From positions 1 through 32,151 of the IMG/VR virus record IMGVR_UViG_3300017917_000046: DNA of 32,151 nucleotides; one strand, written 5' to 3'. This DNA comes from a virus. Positions 23,551-31,550 of the stretch are shown piece after piece; positions within the stretch are counted from its first letter, which is position 1, and every line of letters begins with the position of its first letter. The translations under genes were made by a program, and so were the position numbers. Under the pieces are notes generated by a model. That model worked only from the letters and a program-made list of their open reading frames with translations. It searched no databases and was not told where the DNA came from.

Positions 23551-24536
23551 TATTGTTGCATGTAAGCAACTGCGTCTGTTTCTTCAACTTGAACACCAAA
23601 GCGTAAGAAAGTTGTATATTCTACAGTATCTTTCTTAGGTTGGAATTCACGATGAACAGTAACATCACGTTGGAAGCCCCAAATACGGTTTTCTGGGAAA
23701 GTCAACGAAACGAAACCTGCTGGCATCAAAGGAACTTCTACCAATGGAAGACCAAGAACTCGATATTGAATTGGAGCACCAATTGTTTGTGGTGCTGCAC
23801 CATCAATAACTCTTTCTACGATTCTTTCAGTGTTTAGGTTTCCTGATGAGCCAAGACCGTTGATAATTGCTGCAACTGTTTCTGTATCAGCATAGAACTT
23901 CATTGCTGAGCGAGAAGCACGATATTTACGTGGCATTGCAAGAACTAATGCTTGCAAGTCTTCAATATCTGTACCATAAGTTGCACTGTGACCATCAACT
24001 TCTTTAGCAACAAAACCTTCAAGGATATTTAGGAACGCATTTGTTCCTGATCCTGTTCCGTTAATTGCTAGGTCTTCTAGGTCGTTAGCGAATGCACGAG
24101 TCATTGTACGAACTAAATGATCTTCCAATGCTGAGCCTTCGATGTTGTCTTCTAGTGCTTCTGTAGATACTTCCCAATCTAAGCGAATCTTTTTTGTTGA
24201 GATTTCAACTTTTGTGAAAGTAACTCCAGCGTTTGCGTAAGTTGCATCTGCTTGAGCAGCGGCACGAATTACACGTTCTCCTACGTTCATCTTTTCTAAT
24301 TCTGCAGTGTTGGCACGCATTGTTACACGGCGACCGTCACGAGCAAGAACTTGTTGTTCAAAGATGTATTCGATGAATTGACGAGACTGTTCTGGGTTTA
24401 GGATACCACCTCCATCTACTGGAGCAGCAGTTCCTGCAGGTCCCAATTTATCTGCTGCTGGACTTGATACTGAACCAATTCCACCAGAAACGATTGAGCC
24501 TGTTGAAGCAGCCTTTTCTAAAATTTCTTCTGACAT
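23550..24536 (-). CDS. Major capsid protein (HK97 fold)
   Basis: About 328 residues. The ATG at 24536 (MSEEILEKAASTG) has GGGAGGTG at the proper distance. An open frame from 24647 would overlap the protease gene. Residues about 1-50 form a flexible N-terminal arm. Then come QFIEYIFEQQVLARDGRRVT and ERVIRAAAQADATYANAG, the KIRLDWEVSTEALEDNI spine-helix region, EDHLVRTMTRAFANDLEDLA typical of the HK97 long helix, and the C-terminal FPENRIWGFQRDVTVHREFQ with YTTFLRFGVQV. This is the layout of the capsid families of tailed actinophages. It would build the icosahedral shell with the upstream protease-scaffold. Hairpins and a new promoter follow it, so its expression can exceed that of the neck genes. 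Confidence 0.9.
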   Translation of the reverse strand: MSEEILEKAASTGSIVSGGIGSVSSPAADKLGPAGTAAPVDGGGILNPEQSRQFIEYIFEQQVLARDGRRVTMRANTAELEKMNVGERVIRAAAQADATYANAGVTFTKVEISTKKIRLDWEVSTEALEDNIEGSALEDHLVRTMTRAFANDLEDLAINGTGSGTNAFLNILEGFVAKEVDGHSATYGTDIEDLQALVLAMPRKYRASRSAMKFYADTETVAAIINGLGSSGNLNTERIVERVIDGAAPQTIGAPIQYRVLGLPLVEVPLMPAGFVSLTFPENRIWGFQRDVTVHREFQPKKDTVEYTTFLRFGVQVEETDAVAYMQQ

Positions 24537-24558
24537 ATTTTTCACCTCCCAGTGAATT

Positions 24559-25182
24559 TTAACGATATAGGTCAGCGGAATTGAGGAAACGCCCGCCCCA
24601 CATCGACCTTTTTTGTATTTTCTTTTCTGCGACCCCGCCGAGATCACCAGACTTACGGAATGCTGTGTCGTTTTCTACTTCATCAACACGCTTTCCAAAC
24701 TCTTCGACATTTGCTTTTACTTCAGTAACTTCCCCTTTTACTGATTCAATGCCTTTTGTAATTTCAGCAACTTTTTCGTTAATTGATTTAACGGCTGCTG
24801 CTAATTCTTCTACTGCTGCTACAACTGATTTGCTAACTTCGTTAACAGAGGCTTGCACTGTTTCTACAGCCTTTGCTAAGTCAACCTTTGCATCTTCTTG
24901 AGCAGGAGTGGCTTCTGTAGTTTCAGATTTTGCAACTTCTTCAGCAACTGGTGCTTCTTCTGCAACTGGTGCTTCTTCGGCTTTTGCTTCTTCTGCAACT
25001 GGTGCATCTTCGGCTTTTGCTTCTTCTGCAACTGGTGCTTCTTCTGCAACTGGTGCTTCTGGACTATCAGACTTTGCGATTTCGTCTGCAACGACAGTCT
25101 CTTTTTGTGCTTCTGCTTCTACAGATTTTTCTACTTTATCTTCAGCAACAACTTGTGTTGCTTCTTCTGTACTTTTTGCCAT
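24559..25182 (-). CDS. Putative free scaffold protein from an internal in-frame start
   Basis: Inside the protease gene an ATG (MAKSTEEATQ, residue 256 of the full frame) is preceded by AAGGAGGT, the best possible Shine-Dalgarno, with six bases spacing. Translation there would yield a 207-residue acidic coiled-coil protein without the protease. Lambda makes its scaffold Nu3 in the same way from inside the protease gene C. The short form would be made in excess over the protease. The region is repetitive and alanine/glutamate-rich, as expected for scaffolds. Seen: the site. Inferred: its use. Confidence 0.65.
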   Translation of the reverse strand: MAKSTEEATQVVAEDKVEKSVEAEAQKETVVADEIAKSDSPEAPVAEEAPVAEEAKAEDAPVAEEAKAEEAPVAEEAPVAEEVAKSETTEATPAQEDAKVDLAKAVETVQASVNEVSKSVVAAVEELAAAVKSINEKVAEITKGIESVKGEVTEVKANVEEFGKRVDEVENDTAFRKSGDLGGVAEKKIQKRSMWGGRFLNSADLYR

Positions 25183-25947
25183 GTTCTTACCTCCTTCATT
25201 GTTTTCATCAGCCTTGGCTGTATTACCAAGCCCTGTATCCTGTGACTTAAGTAAACCTTTAATCACAGAAGTCTTCTCTGAGTCATTTGATTCAACAAAG
25301 CCTATACAAATTTCATCATTAATAGGATCTTCTTCTTTTGAAAGTCTAACTGTTTGATATTCTTTTGACCAATAAACATTTTCAAAAACTGTTTTAGTAA
25401 GCATTCCACCAATAGTGCTATTTCCATCTTTATTTTTTTGAATAGATAAAATATTTGCAAATTGATTTGCTGGATTATCTACTAATGAAAGTTCGTGTAG
25501 GTCATAGTCCTTAATAACCCTAATCTCTTGATCCAACTCGGAGTTGTATGCCTTATCAGCATCTTTGATGCTACCACCAATAGAAAAACCAGTAAGAGTG
25601 CCATCAAGAACTTTTTCCCAAGTATCTTGAGCACCTTTAGAAATATATGCATCTACGTACACTCCATTATAAAACTTATCTTCTTCTTTATTATAAAATT
25701 TATCTGACTTAAATGAGACAACTTTGCCAACTGCAATTGGCATATGCATTTCTCTTAAATTACCACGAAAACGTTCGAAGGCTTTTAAACTCACGTCTGT
25801 AGGAACAATATCTGCTTGTTTATCTACGTTATCGAGCGTGGCAAAGCCTGACACAATTCGGCGTTCTTTGTCTACTTTAGCGATTGGCATAGATAGCGTA
25901 ATGCTATCTTTTTCTGAGTGCCAAAATGCTTTATGCAAATTAGTCAT
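24559..25947 (-). CDS. Prohead protease fused to a scaffold domain
   Basis: This 462-residue protein has two parts. Residues 1-190 are a prohead maturation protease of the S78/U35 type: RIVSGFATLDNVDKQADIV at the start, a conserved histidine in LREMHMPIAVGKVV, the catalytic serine in TGFSIGGSI, and the closing HELSLVDNPANQ. Residues from about 255 are an alanine- and glutamate-rich region with an APVAEE repeat (300-336), then a coiled coil (about 350-430), typical of scaffolding. A single polypeptide would guide capsid assembly and then cut itself and the capsid arm away. A strong internal start gives a likely separate scaffold. A TATAAT box nine bases before the ATG suggests an extremely short mRNA leader. 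Confidence 0.88.
   Translation of the reverse strand: MTNLHKAFWHSEKDSITLSMPIAKVDKERRIVSGFATLDNVDKQADIVPTDVSLKAFERFRGNLREMHMPIAVGKVVSFKSDKFYNKEEDKFYNGVYVDAYISKGAQDTWEKVLDGTLTGFSIGGSIKDADKAYNSELDQEIRVIKDYDLHELSLVDNPANQFANILSIQKNKDGNSTIGGMLTKTVFENVYWSKEYQTVRLSKEEDPINDEICIGFVESNDSEKTSVIKGLLKSQDTGLGNTAKADENNEGGKNMAKSTEEATQVVAEDKVEKSVEAEAQKETVVADEIAKSDSPEAPVAEEAPVAEEAKAEDAPVAEEAKAEEAPVAEEAPVAEEVAKSETTEATPAQEDAKVDLAKAVETVQASVNEVSKSVVAAVEELAAAVKSINEKVAEITKGIESVKGEVTEVKANVEEFGKRVDEVENDTAFRKSGDLGGVAEKKIQKRSMWGGRFLNSADLYR
24938..25050 (-). repeat. Tandem APVAEE-type coding repeat in the scaffold domain
   Basis: Five copies of the hexapeptide APVAEE (codons close to GCACCAGTTGCAGAAGAA) and two AKAE(D/E) units alternate as APVAEE, APVAEE, AKAED, APVAEE, AKAEE, APVAEE, APVAEE. 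The repeat length is 18 bases, so slippage keeps the frame. It lies between protease and coiled coil and likely forms a stiff, acidic, low-complexity tether. Confidence 0.85.
25182..25196 (-). promoter_or_regulatory. Internal Shine-Dalgarno and start codon for the scaffold
   Basis: AAGGAGGT (25189-25196) lies six bases before the in-frame ATG (25180-25182). This full anti-SD match inside a coding region is stronger than the site at the gene's own start (AGGA). Confidence 0.75.
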
Positions 25948-25956
25948 GCTAGTCCT

Positions 25957-25962
25957 ATTATA
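25957..25962 (-). promoter_or_regulatory. -10 element before the protease gene
   Basis: TATAAT on the minus strand in TTATATAATAGG, in the 51-base gap between portal and protease. Nine bases separate it from the ATG at 25947, so the mRNA would have a leader of only two or three bases. No TGn and no -35 are seen. AGGA just before the ATG could serve read-through transcripts. Confidence 0.4.
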
Positions 25963-25968
25963 TAATGT

Positions 25969-25989
25969 GTTTTAAGGATCTTTTAAAAC
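25969..25989 (-). other. AT-rich inverted repeat between portal and protease
   Basis: A perfect seven-base stem (GTTTTAA / TTAAAAC) with a seven-base loop. There is no T run behind it, so it is an unlikely terminator. It could be an operator near the putative -10 or chance in AT-rich DNA. Confidence 0.3.
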
Positions 25990-25998
25990 TTATAACAA

Positions 25999-27561
25999 CT
26001 ATTGAGTTGATCTTCCTTCGCCCTGAGCGTTTCTGCCAGAGACTGTTGATGGAGAATCACTTGCGTTATCTGTTCTTTGTTGATCCCTCATTCTATTACC
26101 ACTTGCTTGAGCGGCTTGTTCTGCTCTTGCTTGTGAACCCAGAACGATAGGGTCTTGTCCTCCTGGTCTTACAGGATAGCCAAGTCTTTCACGAACCTCA
26201 TTTGGAACCAGAACTTGCATTCTCAAATATCTTTCATCTATCTGACTTTGAGTTACCTCATCAGTTAGAGTTAGTTCATTTAATTTAAATTGTAGCATAT
26301 CTGTTTTTTCTTTGACCATTTTATTAATAACCTTTTCAAGATTACGTTGTGCTGGTCTTGCTACTTGCTCTTTAAAAGTTCTATCTGATGCTAATGCTGA
26401 AGCAATTGATACTCCTGCACCTCCACCTACCTTAGAGAACGGAACTTGATGGGCCATCAAGATATCGTCACGATTTGATTTGCGATATCTATCAAATGAT
26501 CCTTCTTGAACTCCGTTTTCAATAGCCTTCATATCAAATTCAACTTTGTTATCTGGGCTATCTCCAGGAAGTGGAATATATAATGTTCTGTGGTTTTGTC
26601 CACGAAGACCCGATTGTAAGAATCTAAACAACTTATCTTCAGCATCTACTGATAATTTTGCACCTTTTAGGGAGACAATATATCTTGGAACTGCTTTATT
26701 TTCAAAATAGTCAATATTATATTTACCTGCTAAGTTATCTCCTACCATAGATGTTGCTGCAGATACTGTATCTGGAACTCCATAATATGATGTCTTAGGT
26801 GAATACTTTTTGATATGAATTAATTCATTTGGTCTTGGATCTGTAGTAATAGGGTTAGGATCTTCAGTACCCTGAAAATTTCTAAAGAATACTACTCTTT
26901 GATTTACTATTTGAACATATCCATCACGAAGTCTTCTAACACGAATTGTTGTTGCTGGAATATGGCCTATGTATCCTATTTCTCCGTTAACCTTACGACT
27001 AACTTCAATATAGCCATTTCCTACTGATTCTACGTCTGTATAAACCTTTTCAAGAATGTGAGTAAATGTATCTTCATCGTTTAGACTTTCTAGCCATTCT
27101 GCCATTCCAGCCTTAGATCTTTGAATTTTTCTTTGTGCTCTCATTAATTGATCTTCTGATTCTGCCTCTTCTAATCTAGCCATAGTAGAATCTGTTACTT
27201 CAAATGAATATCCTAATCCAACAATATTTGATACCTTTGCGTTAATTGCAGCATGGTTAGCAAATGAGTTCTCATAGAAATATGCTAGTTCGTCTAGGTT
27301 GTATGGTGGGATAACAACATCATATAATCCGTATGCTGTAGTAAGATCCATTTCTGGAAATAATTGTTTTGAGCCAGTATTGTCTTGACCCATATAAACT
27401 TTGTTTAAACTTCTTGATGCTCTTCTTTTAAAATTAGCATCTAATCCTGCATACCCTTTTGCTACTTCAGCATCAATTAAAAATTCATCTGACTTGATAG
27501 GTCTTTCCATCTTGTCAAGATTATCAATTCTAGCGATAGTTTCTAGTTCTTCATTCTCCAT
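25999..27561 (-). CDS. Portal protein (PBSX/HK97-type)
   Basis: A 520-residue protein that would form the dodecameric DNA gate at one capsid vertex. Visible portal-like text includes YFYENSFANHAAINAKVSNI (wing/clip start), VYTDVESVGNGYIEVSRKVN, ELIHIKKYSPKTSYYGVPD, and the stem/tunnel-loop region LMAHQVPFSKVGGGAGVSIA with ASDRTFKEQVARPAQRNLE. The C-terminal 50 residues (SGNRMRDQQRTDNASDSPS) are a polar, glutamine- and serine-rich tail. Length and order agree with PBSX-type portals. The ATG overlaps the previous gene by 11 bases. A terminase should lie upstream, outside this window or separated by the LamG gene. Confidence 0.9.
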   Translation of the reverse strand: MENEELETIARIDNLDKMERPIKSDEFLIDAEVAKGYAGLDANFKRRASRSLNKVYMGQDNTGSKQLFPEMDLTTAYGLYDVVIPPYNLDELAYFYENSFANHAAINAKVSNIVGLGYSFEVTDSTMARLEEAESEDQLMRAQRKIQRSKAGMAEWLESLNDEDTFTHILEKVYTDVESVGNGYIEVSRKVNGEIGYIGHIPATTIRVRRLRDGYVQIVNQRVVFFRNFQGTEDPNPITTDPRPNELIHIKKYSPKTSYYGVPDTVSAATSMVGDNLAGKYNIDYFENKAVPRYIVSLKGAKLSVDAEDKLFRFLQSGLRGQNHRTLYIPLPGDSPDNKVEFDMKAIENGVQEGSFDRYRKSNRDDILMAHQVPFSKVGGGAGVSIASALASDRTFKEQVARPAQRNLEKVINKMVKEKTDMLQFKLNELTLTDEVTQSQIDERYLRMQVLVPNEVRERLGYPVRPGGQDPIVLGSQARAEQAAQASGNRMRDQQRTDNASDSPSTVSGRNAQGEGRSTQ

Positions 27562-27916
27562 GTGCCTTTAAACCTCTTTCTGCATCCATCCATGCACCGA
27601 TATCTGTTTCACTTGCAATATACCCTTCTTTCATTCTTTGAAGTTGTTCTGAGTGTTCCATTTCAGAAACTCGTCTAACTCCTGGCATAAAGATAACCTT
27701 TCCTGCTGGAGCACCATAATACTCTGCTGCCTTTTTTACCTTTGCCATTGCTTCTAAGTCATATTTTCTTCCAGGAAGGTTCATAACATTTCCTTGGCCA
27801 TCGCCAAAAGCCCTTCCGTTGTGATCCATTTGCCACACATATAGGCCATATGGTTGTTCTTTTTGTAGTACTGTTAACTTACTATTACCATCTTTTGCAG
27901 CACGTTGCTTTTTCAT
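27551..27916 (-). CDS. Small head-module protein before the portal, function unknown
   Basis: About 121 residues, basic N-terminus (MKKQRAAKDGNSKLTVLQKE), then YGLYVWQMDHNGRAFGDGQG and NLPGRKYDLEAMAKVKKAAE, ending EMEHSEQLQRMKEGYIASET and a short helix. The aromatic and glycine turns suggest a compact folded domain. I do not recognise a family. It lies between the LamG-like protein and the portal, overlapping the portal start, so it may assist head assembly or DNA packaging. An extended -10 (TGGTACAAT) ends seven bases before the ATG at 27916, with no Shine-Dalgarno, so the message is probably leaderless. The GTG at 27922 would lie within the promoter region and is rejected. Confidence 0.7.
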   Translation of the reverse strand: MKKQRAAKDGNSKLTVLQKEQPYGLYVWQMDHNGRAFGDGQGNVMNLPGRKYDLEAMAKVKKAAEYYGAPAGKVIFMPGVRRVSEMEHSEQLQRMKEGYIASETDIGAWMDAERGLKAHGE

Positions 27917-27923
27917 ATACACA

Positions 27924-27932
27924 ATTGTACCA
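27924..27932 (-). promoter_or_regulatory. Extended -10 promoter for a leaderless head gene
   Basis: TGGTACAAT on the minus strand, with TTGTGT 17 bases upstream as a partial -35. Seven bases separate it from the ATG at 27916, which places the predicted start site at the ATG. It would drive the 121-residue gene and the portal. Confidence 0.6.
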
Positions 27933-27944
27933 CAATATCAACAA

Positions 27945-30900
27945 CTACACAACCCTTCCTTCATATCTATTCCAATTTACATTAGTTACTATTTTAAATG
28001 AGTCAGAGTTTAAAGATAACGTTGCATCATCTTTCACTGTTGCCTTTGCTAAGCCAAAAAGTGATTGATGAATTTCTTCTCCGTTAACTGTAAAGTATAT
28101 AATTTCTTCAGTTAGCCAAGCATCTCTCCAGTTCATAGTATTCCAGAATGACCAAGGAACGCTTTCTGTTGAATCTTCTGGACCAGGAACATCTATGACT
28201 CTTGTTTGGATATCTGTCCAATCTCTTGCGTTTACAACGTTACCGAATATTGTAGAGGATTCGTTGAAGAAGGCCACGTTATTAAATAGGAATCCTTCAT
28301 ATACTTCAAACTGAGCAGTATGATTATCTAAAATAATATCATTAGAGAAAGATATAACTAAGGATGTCCATGATAATGGCTCTATCACTGGATTATTAAC
28401 TATATATCCATTTTGATAATAAATAATATCAAACTGTTCTATACCAGTTAAGGTATCATATATTTTTACTTTTCCTCTTCTACCCCCAGATTCTGTTTCT
28501 AGGTATATATCTAGTTTCTTATTGCTGCTTACGATCCTTCCAATAAGTGTTCTATTATCTATTGTGTAGTCTTTGTTATACATTAACCAAAATTGAATAC
28601 CTCCAAGTGTGTATTGAGGAGCCTTTTGATTATTGATTGGAATACTTAATCCTCTATCTCCGTCTTGTAAGTACGGAAGAACCTGTATGCCTGAATCTCC
28701 AGTAAGATGAATATATGGGGTTGAGTCTTTATAGATTCTAAAAGGATTTCTGCTTTTAAATATATATGCATCATCTAATTTATGGAATGGATATATTTTG
28801 TTTCCAGTTCTAGTATTGATTGGATGAAAGGCTGATTCGTCATATGCCAAAGATGAATATGATAGACTCTTTAGTTTGATACTCTTATTTAATATTCCAT
28901 CAGTTTTTATTTCAATATGTGTTGTTAGATAGTAGTTTTCAAAATCTACTTCCTCTTTTGGAGGGAATATAATTGTTCCATCTACTACTTCAAATTTAGT
29001 ATTAACAATTTGTCCATATGTATAGTTATCTATTTCTAATACTCTACTTTGTTTAATTGGTTCAACGTTAGTGTAGTCTGTATAAAGTTTTTTACCTACA
29101 GAGGCATAGTCTTGTATAGTTACATATGATGTAACTTTTAATGCTGTATCTTCAGTTTGTGACAATGTTCCTTCTGTTATAAGTGGTGATGAATTATCTA
29201 TATTAAACTGAATCATGTCTAGATCGTATATATCATTGCCATTTACATCTTTAACAAATTTAGCAAAGTATGTTAAAGGTAGAGAATCTTCCCAGTATCC
29301 AGCACATCCAATATCTGGAATTAATGACTCTTCTGTCTTTACAACATGATAGGTATAGTTTCCAACATACTTCATTAAGTAAGTATCTACATCTTTATCA
29401 AAAACTCCATTATCTTGAATATATCCTAATAAGTCTTTATTTGTATATAGTCTATTATTAAATGTTGTGCTATATATTCTTCCAGAGAAAGTATTATCTG
29501 CATACCCTCCAATATTTAAAGATATATTCTGAGGGCTAGAGAAAAAGTTTTGTAAAACAGCAGCATAGTTAGCATTTATTCTGTCAACCTCTATTCCAGC
29601 AACAAAGTCTGTACTTGCACTAAGGGCTATTGGAGAATTTAATATTGATAGGTCATTGTATAAATAGTCTAGTCCATTTTCATCTACTACTATCTTAAAA
29701 TTATTTGAATTAATCTTGCTTGTAAACTGCATTAAAATTTCTTGTGTTGATGTTAAAACATCTGGTGATCTAAATACTCCAAATATACTTTTTACTGGAG
29801 AGTTAATTGGATTCATTGATTCGTAATATATAGATCCATAAACATTTTCATATACTTCATTTGGTTTTAGTTTAATAAATGCATAGTCTCCATCTTGAAG
29901 AACTAGGCTATCATAAAATGTATCTGCGGCAGACTTAATTTTCATGTACTGCCAGTCATTATTTTTCCAGTACTCCCAAGTTCTTTCATTGACATTTGAC
30001 CAAGTTCTATATTCTACTGATAAATTAAATATTGATAGATCTGCTCCTATATAAATTATTTCAGGAAGTGTGTATTCTGGAAAAGATAAATATTTTGAAG
30101 TTGCATTTATATTATTAAAATATCCAGCGTTCCAACCTGTCATATTTGGATAGTTTATTGTTGAAGAGTAGTTTGCAAAAGGAAAATCTATATATACTGA
30201 TTCTCCAGAAAAATTGTTAATAACATTTTCTACATTTCCTACACCTTGACCATAAACATATTTTTTCTTTGCTAATTGAGAGGATATTAAATATGGATAA
30301 ATACCAAAACAATCTATTTCAAATGGGTATACATCTTCATTTCCATAAAATCCTAACCAGTCTTCTCTAGGAAAAGGAAGTGATATAAATTCTTGTTCTA
30401 TTTCTATAGTTATAACTGTTTCACCATTAATTAATAAACTAATATTATCTGGTGTATATCTTATATGTATTAACATTGGTCTAAACCATTTACCTACAAA
30501 GTGAGACTTTGAATATCTTCCAATTCTCAATGTCATAAATTCTTCTTCTATGTATAATCCATCATTTGATGTTATTGGTCCAAATATTTTTATTGGTGTG
30601 GCTGAATCTGTATATACTCTTAGCCAGAACTCAGCAGTAACCTGTTTATTTTCTCCTAACTTATTTAAAAATCCTTGTCCTGGAAATATAATTGATGGCA
30701 TACCTTGTGTAATTGGTTTATGTATTTTTGTAACATTGCTTGATCCAAATGTCATAGGTAAGCCATAGTTAACTGCTAACATCTTATTATTGTCTACCAC
30801 GTAATATGCGTCTTTATTTTCTAACAACCCATAAGGGTCTGCATTAACAACTTTAATACCTAATGGTGGAGAGGTAGGAAGTAGTGAATTAAGAACTGCA

Positions 30901-31520
30901 TCTGTTAAGTTTTGTGGAATTACTCCAGTACTATCCGAAAAAAATACTTCTGACCATTGTCCTATTGATAATGAATTTATTTGTAGAGCATAATCATTAT
31001 TTATAACAGAGCCTGTGTAGTTTACTTTTATATATCCTCTAAATTCATCATTATATTTTGTATCTATTGTATGAGTTAACCTAGTCCATTCTTTTTGATT
31101 CATTGTAAATTCTTGAGTGTCATAAGTATATGCTACATCTTCTGTATCTTTATATTTAAATCCTATCTCAATGCTATCTATTGCTGATTCAAATGCATAA
31201 GCATGTGCTGATATTGTAACAGTAGACTTTTCTGGATCCTCTAGTAAGGTCATTTCCATATTTGGGCTTGTAAAGTCCATATAAGACATAGAGCCAGATA
31301 TTGGAATTATTATTGATGATATTTCATCTGGTAGTGGAACATTTTTTGCACTAGATACGGAGGCAGATTCGTGACCGTTTACAGATTCCCAATAGAGTAT
31401 ATCTTTATGGTTTGAGTCTAGAAGTGAAATAAATGATAGTTCATCATCTAGTGGCCATAGTGCTAGCGGGTGTTCTGCAAATGCACGAGAAGCAAATATA
31501 TTAGAGACTTTATGCGACAT
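27945..31520 (-). CDS. Large LamG-like virion or adhesion protein
   Basis: A 1191-residue, beta-rich protein with no signal peptide. Its start (FAEHPLALWPLDDELSFISL) has the ALWPLDD phrase that opens many LamG/concanavalin-A-like phage domains. Further LamG-like segments appear at about residues 297-405 (TAEFWLRVYTDSATPIKIFG, DNISLLINGETVI, EIDCFGIYPYLIS), 575-685 (SIFGVFRSPDVLT, SGRIYSTTFNNRLY) and 970-1095 (GGIQFWLMYNKDYTIDNRTL, WTSLVISFSND). Such folds bind glycans, so it may be a surface decoration, fibre or receptor-binding protein. It lies upstream of the portal, away from the tail module. It has its own promoter and a very short leader (AGAGG). Confidence 0.7.
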   Translation of the reverse strand: MSHKVSNIFASRAFAEHPLALWPLDDELSFISLLDSNHKDILYWESVNGHESASVSSAKNVPLPDEISSIIIPISGSMSYMDFTSPNMEMTLLEDPEKSTVTISAHAYAFESAIDSIEIGFKYKDTEDVAYTYDTQEFTMNQKEWTRLTHTIDTKYNDEFRGYIKVNYTGSVINNDYALQINSLSIGQWSEVFFSDSTGVIPQNLTDAVLNSLLPTSPPLGIKVVNADPYGLLENKDAYYVVDNNKMLAVNYGLPMTFGSSNVTKIHKPITQGMPSIIFPGQGFLNKLGENKQVTAEFWLRVYTDSATPIKIFGPITSNDGLYIEEEFMTLRIGRYSKSHFVGKWFRPMLIHIRYTPDNISLLINGETVITIEIEQEFISLPFPREDWLGFYGNEDVYPFEIDCFGIYPYLISSQLAKKKYVYGQGVGNVENVINNFSGESVYIDFPFANYSSTINYPNMTGWNAGYFNNINATSKYLSFPEYTLPEIIYIGADLSIFNLSVEYRTWSNVNERTWEYWKNNDWQYMKIKSAADTFYDSLVLQDGDYAFIKLKPNEVYENVYGSIYYESMNPINSPVKSIFGVFRSPDVLTSTQEILMQFTSKINSNNFKIVVDENGLDYLYNDLSILNSPIALSASTDFVAGIEVDRINANYAAVLQNFFSSPQNISLNIGGYADNTFSGRIYSTTFNNRLYTNKDLLGYIQDNGVFDKDVDTYLMKYVGNYTYHVVKTEESLIPDIGCAGYWEDSLPLTYFAKFVKDVNGNDIYDLDMIQFNIDNSSPLITEGTLSQTEDTALKVTSYVTIQDYASVGKKLYTDYTNVEPIKQSRVLEIDNYTYGQIVNTKFEVVDGTIIFPPKEEVDFENYYLTTHIEIKTDGILNKSIKLKSLSYSSLAYDESAFHPINTRTGNKIYPFHKLDDAYIFKSRNPFRIYKDSTPYIHLTGDSGIQVLPYLQDGDRGLSIPINNQKAPQYTLGGIQFWLMYNKDYTIDNRTLIGRIVSSNKKLDIYLETESGGRRGKVKIYDTLTGIEQFDIIYYQNGYIVNNPVIEPLSWTSLVISFSNDIILDNHTAQFEVYEGFLFNNVAFFNESSTIFGNVVNARDWTDIQTRVIDVPGPEDSTESVPWSFWNTMNWRDAWLTEEIIYFTVNGEEIHQSLFGLAKATVKDDATLSLNSDSFKIVTNVNWNRYEGRVV

Positions 31521-31535
31521 GTGTACCTCTAATCT

Positions 31536-31544
31536 ATTTTAGCA
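31536..31544 (-). promoter_or_regulatory. Extended -10 promoter of the LamG-like gene
   Basis: TGCTAAAAT on the minus strand within GTGCTAAAATAGATTAGAGG, in the 30-base gap behind the reductase. It differs by one base from the GTGCTATAAT cores at 3959 and 19862. The predicted leader is about eight bases. Confidence 0.5.
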
Positions 31545-31550
31545 CGGTGG

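Noticed and set aside
24537-24647. Longer capsid protein start at 24647
   Set aside because: It would overlap the protease gene by 89 bases with an unnatural basic leader. The ATG at 24536 has GGGAGGTG.
24938-25050. CRISPR-like repeat array
   Set aside because: Units are only 18 bases, without unique spacers, and translate to a regular acidic repeat in a real gene.
24898-25357. Plus-strand open frames rich in serine, cysteine or leucine
   Set aside because: They are antisense images of the APVAEE repeat and coiled-coil codons, without ribosome binding sites or plausible protein character.
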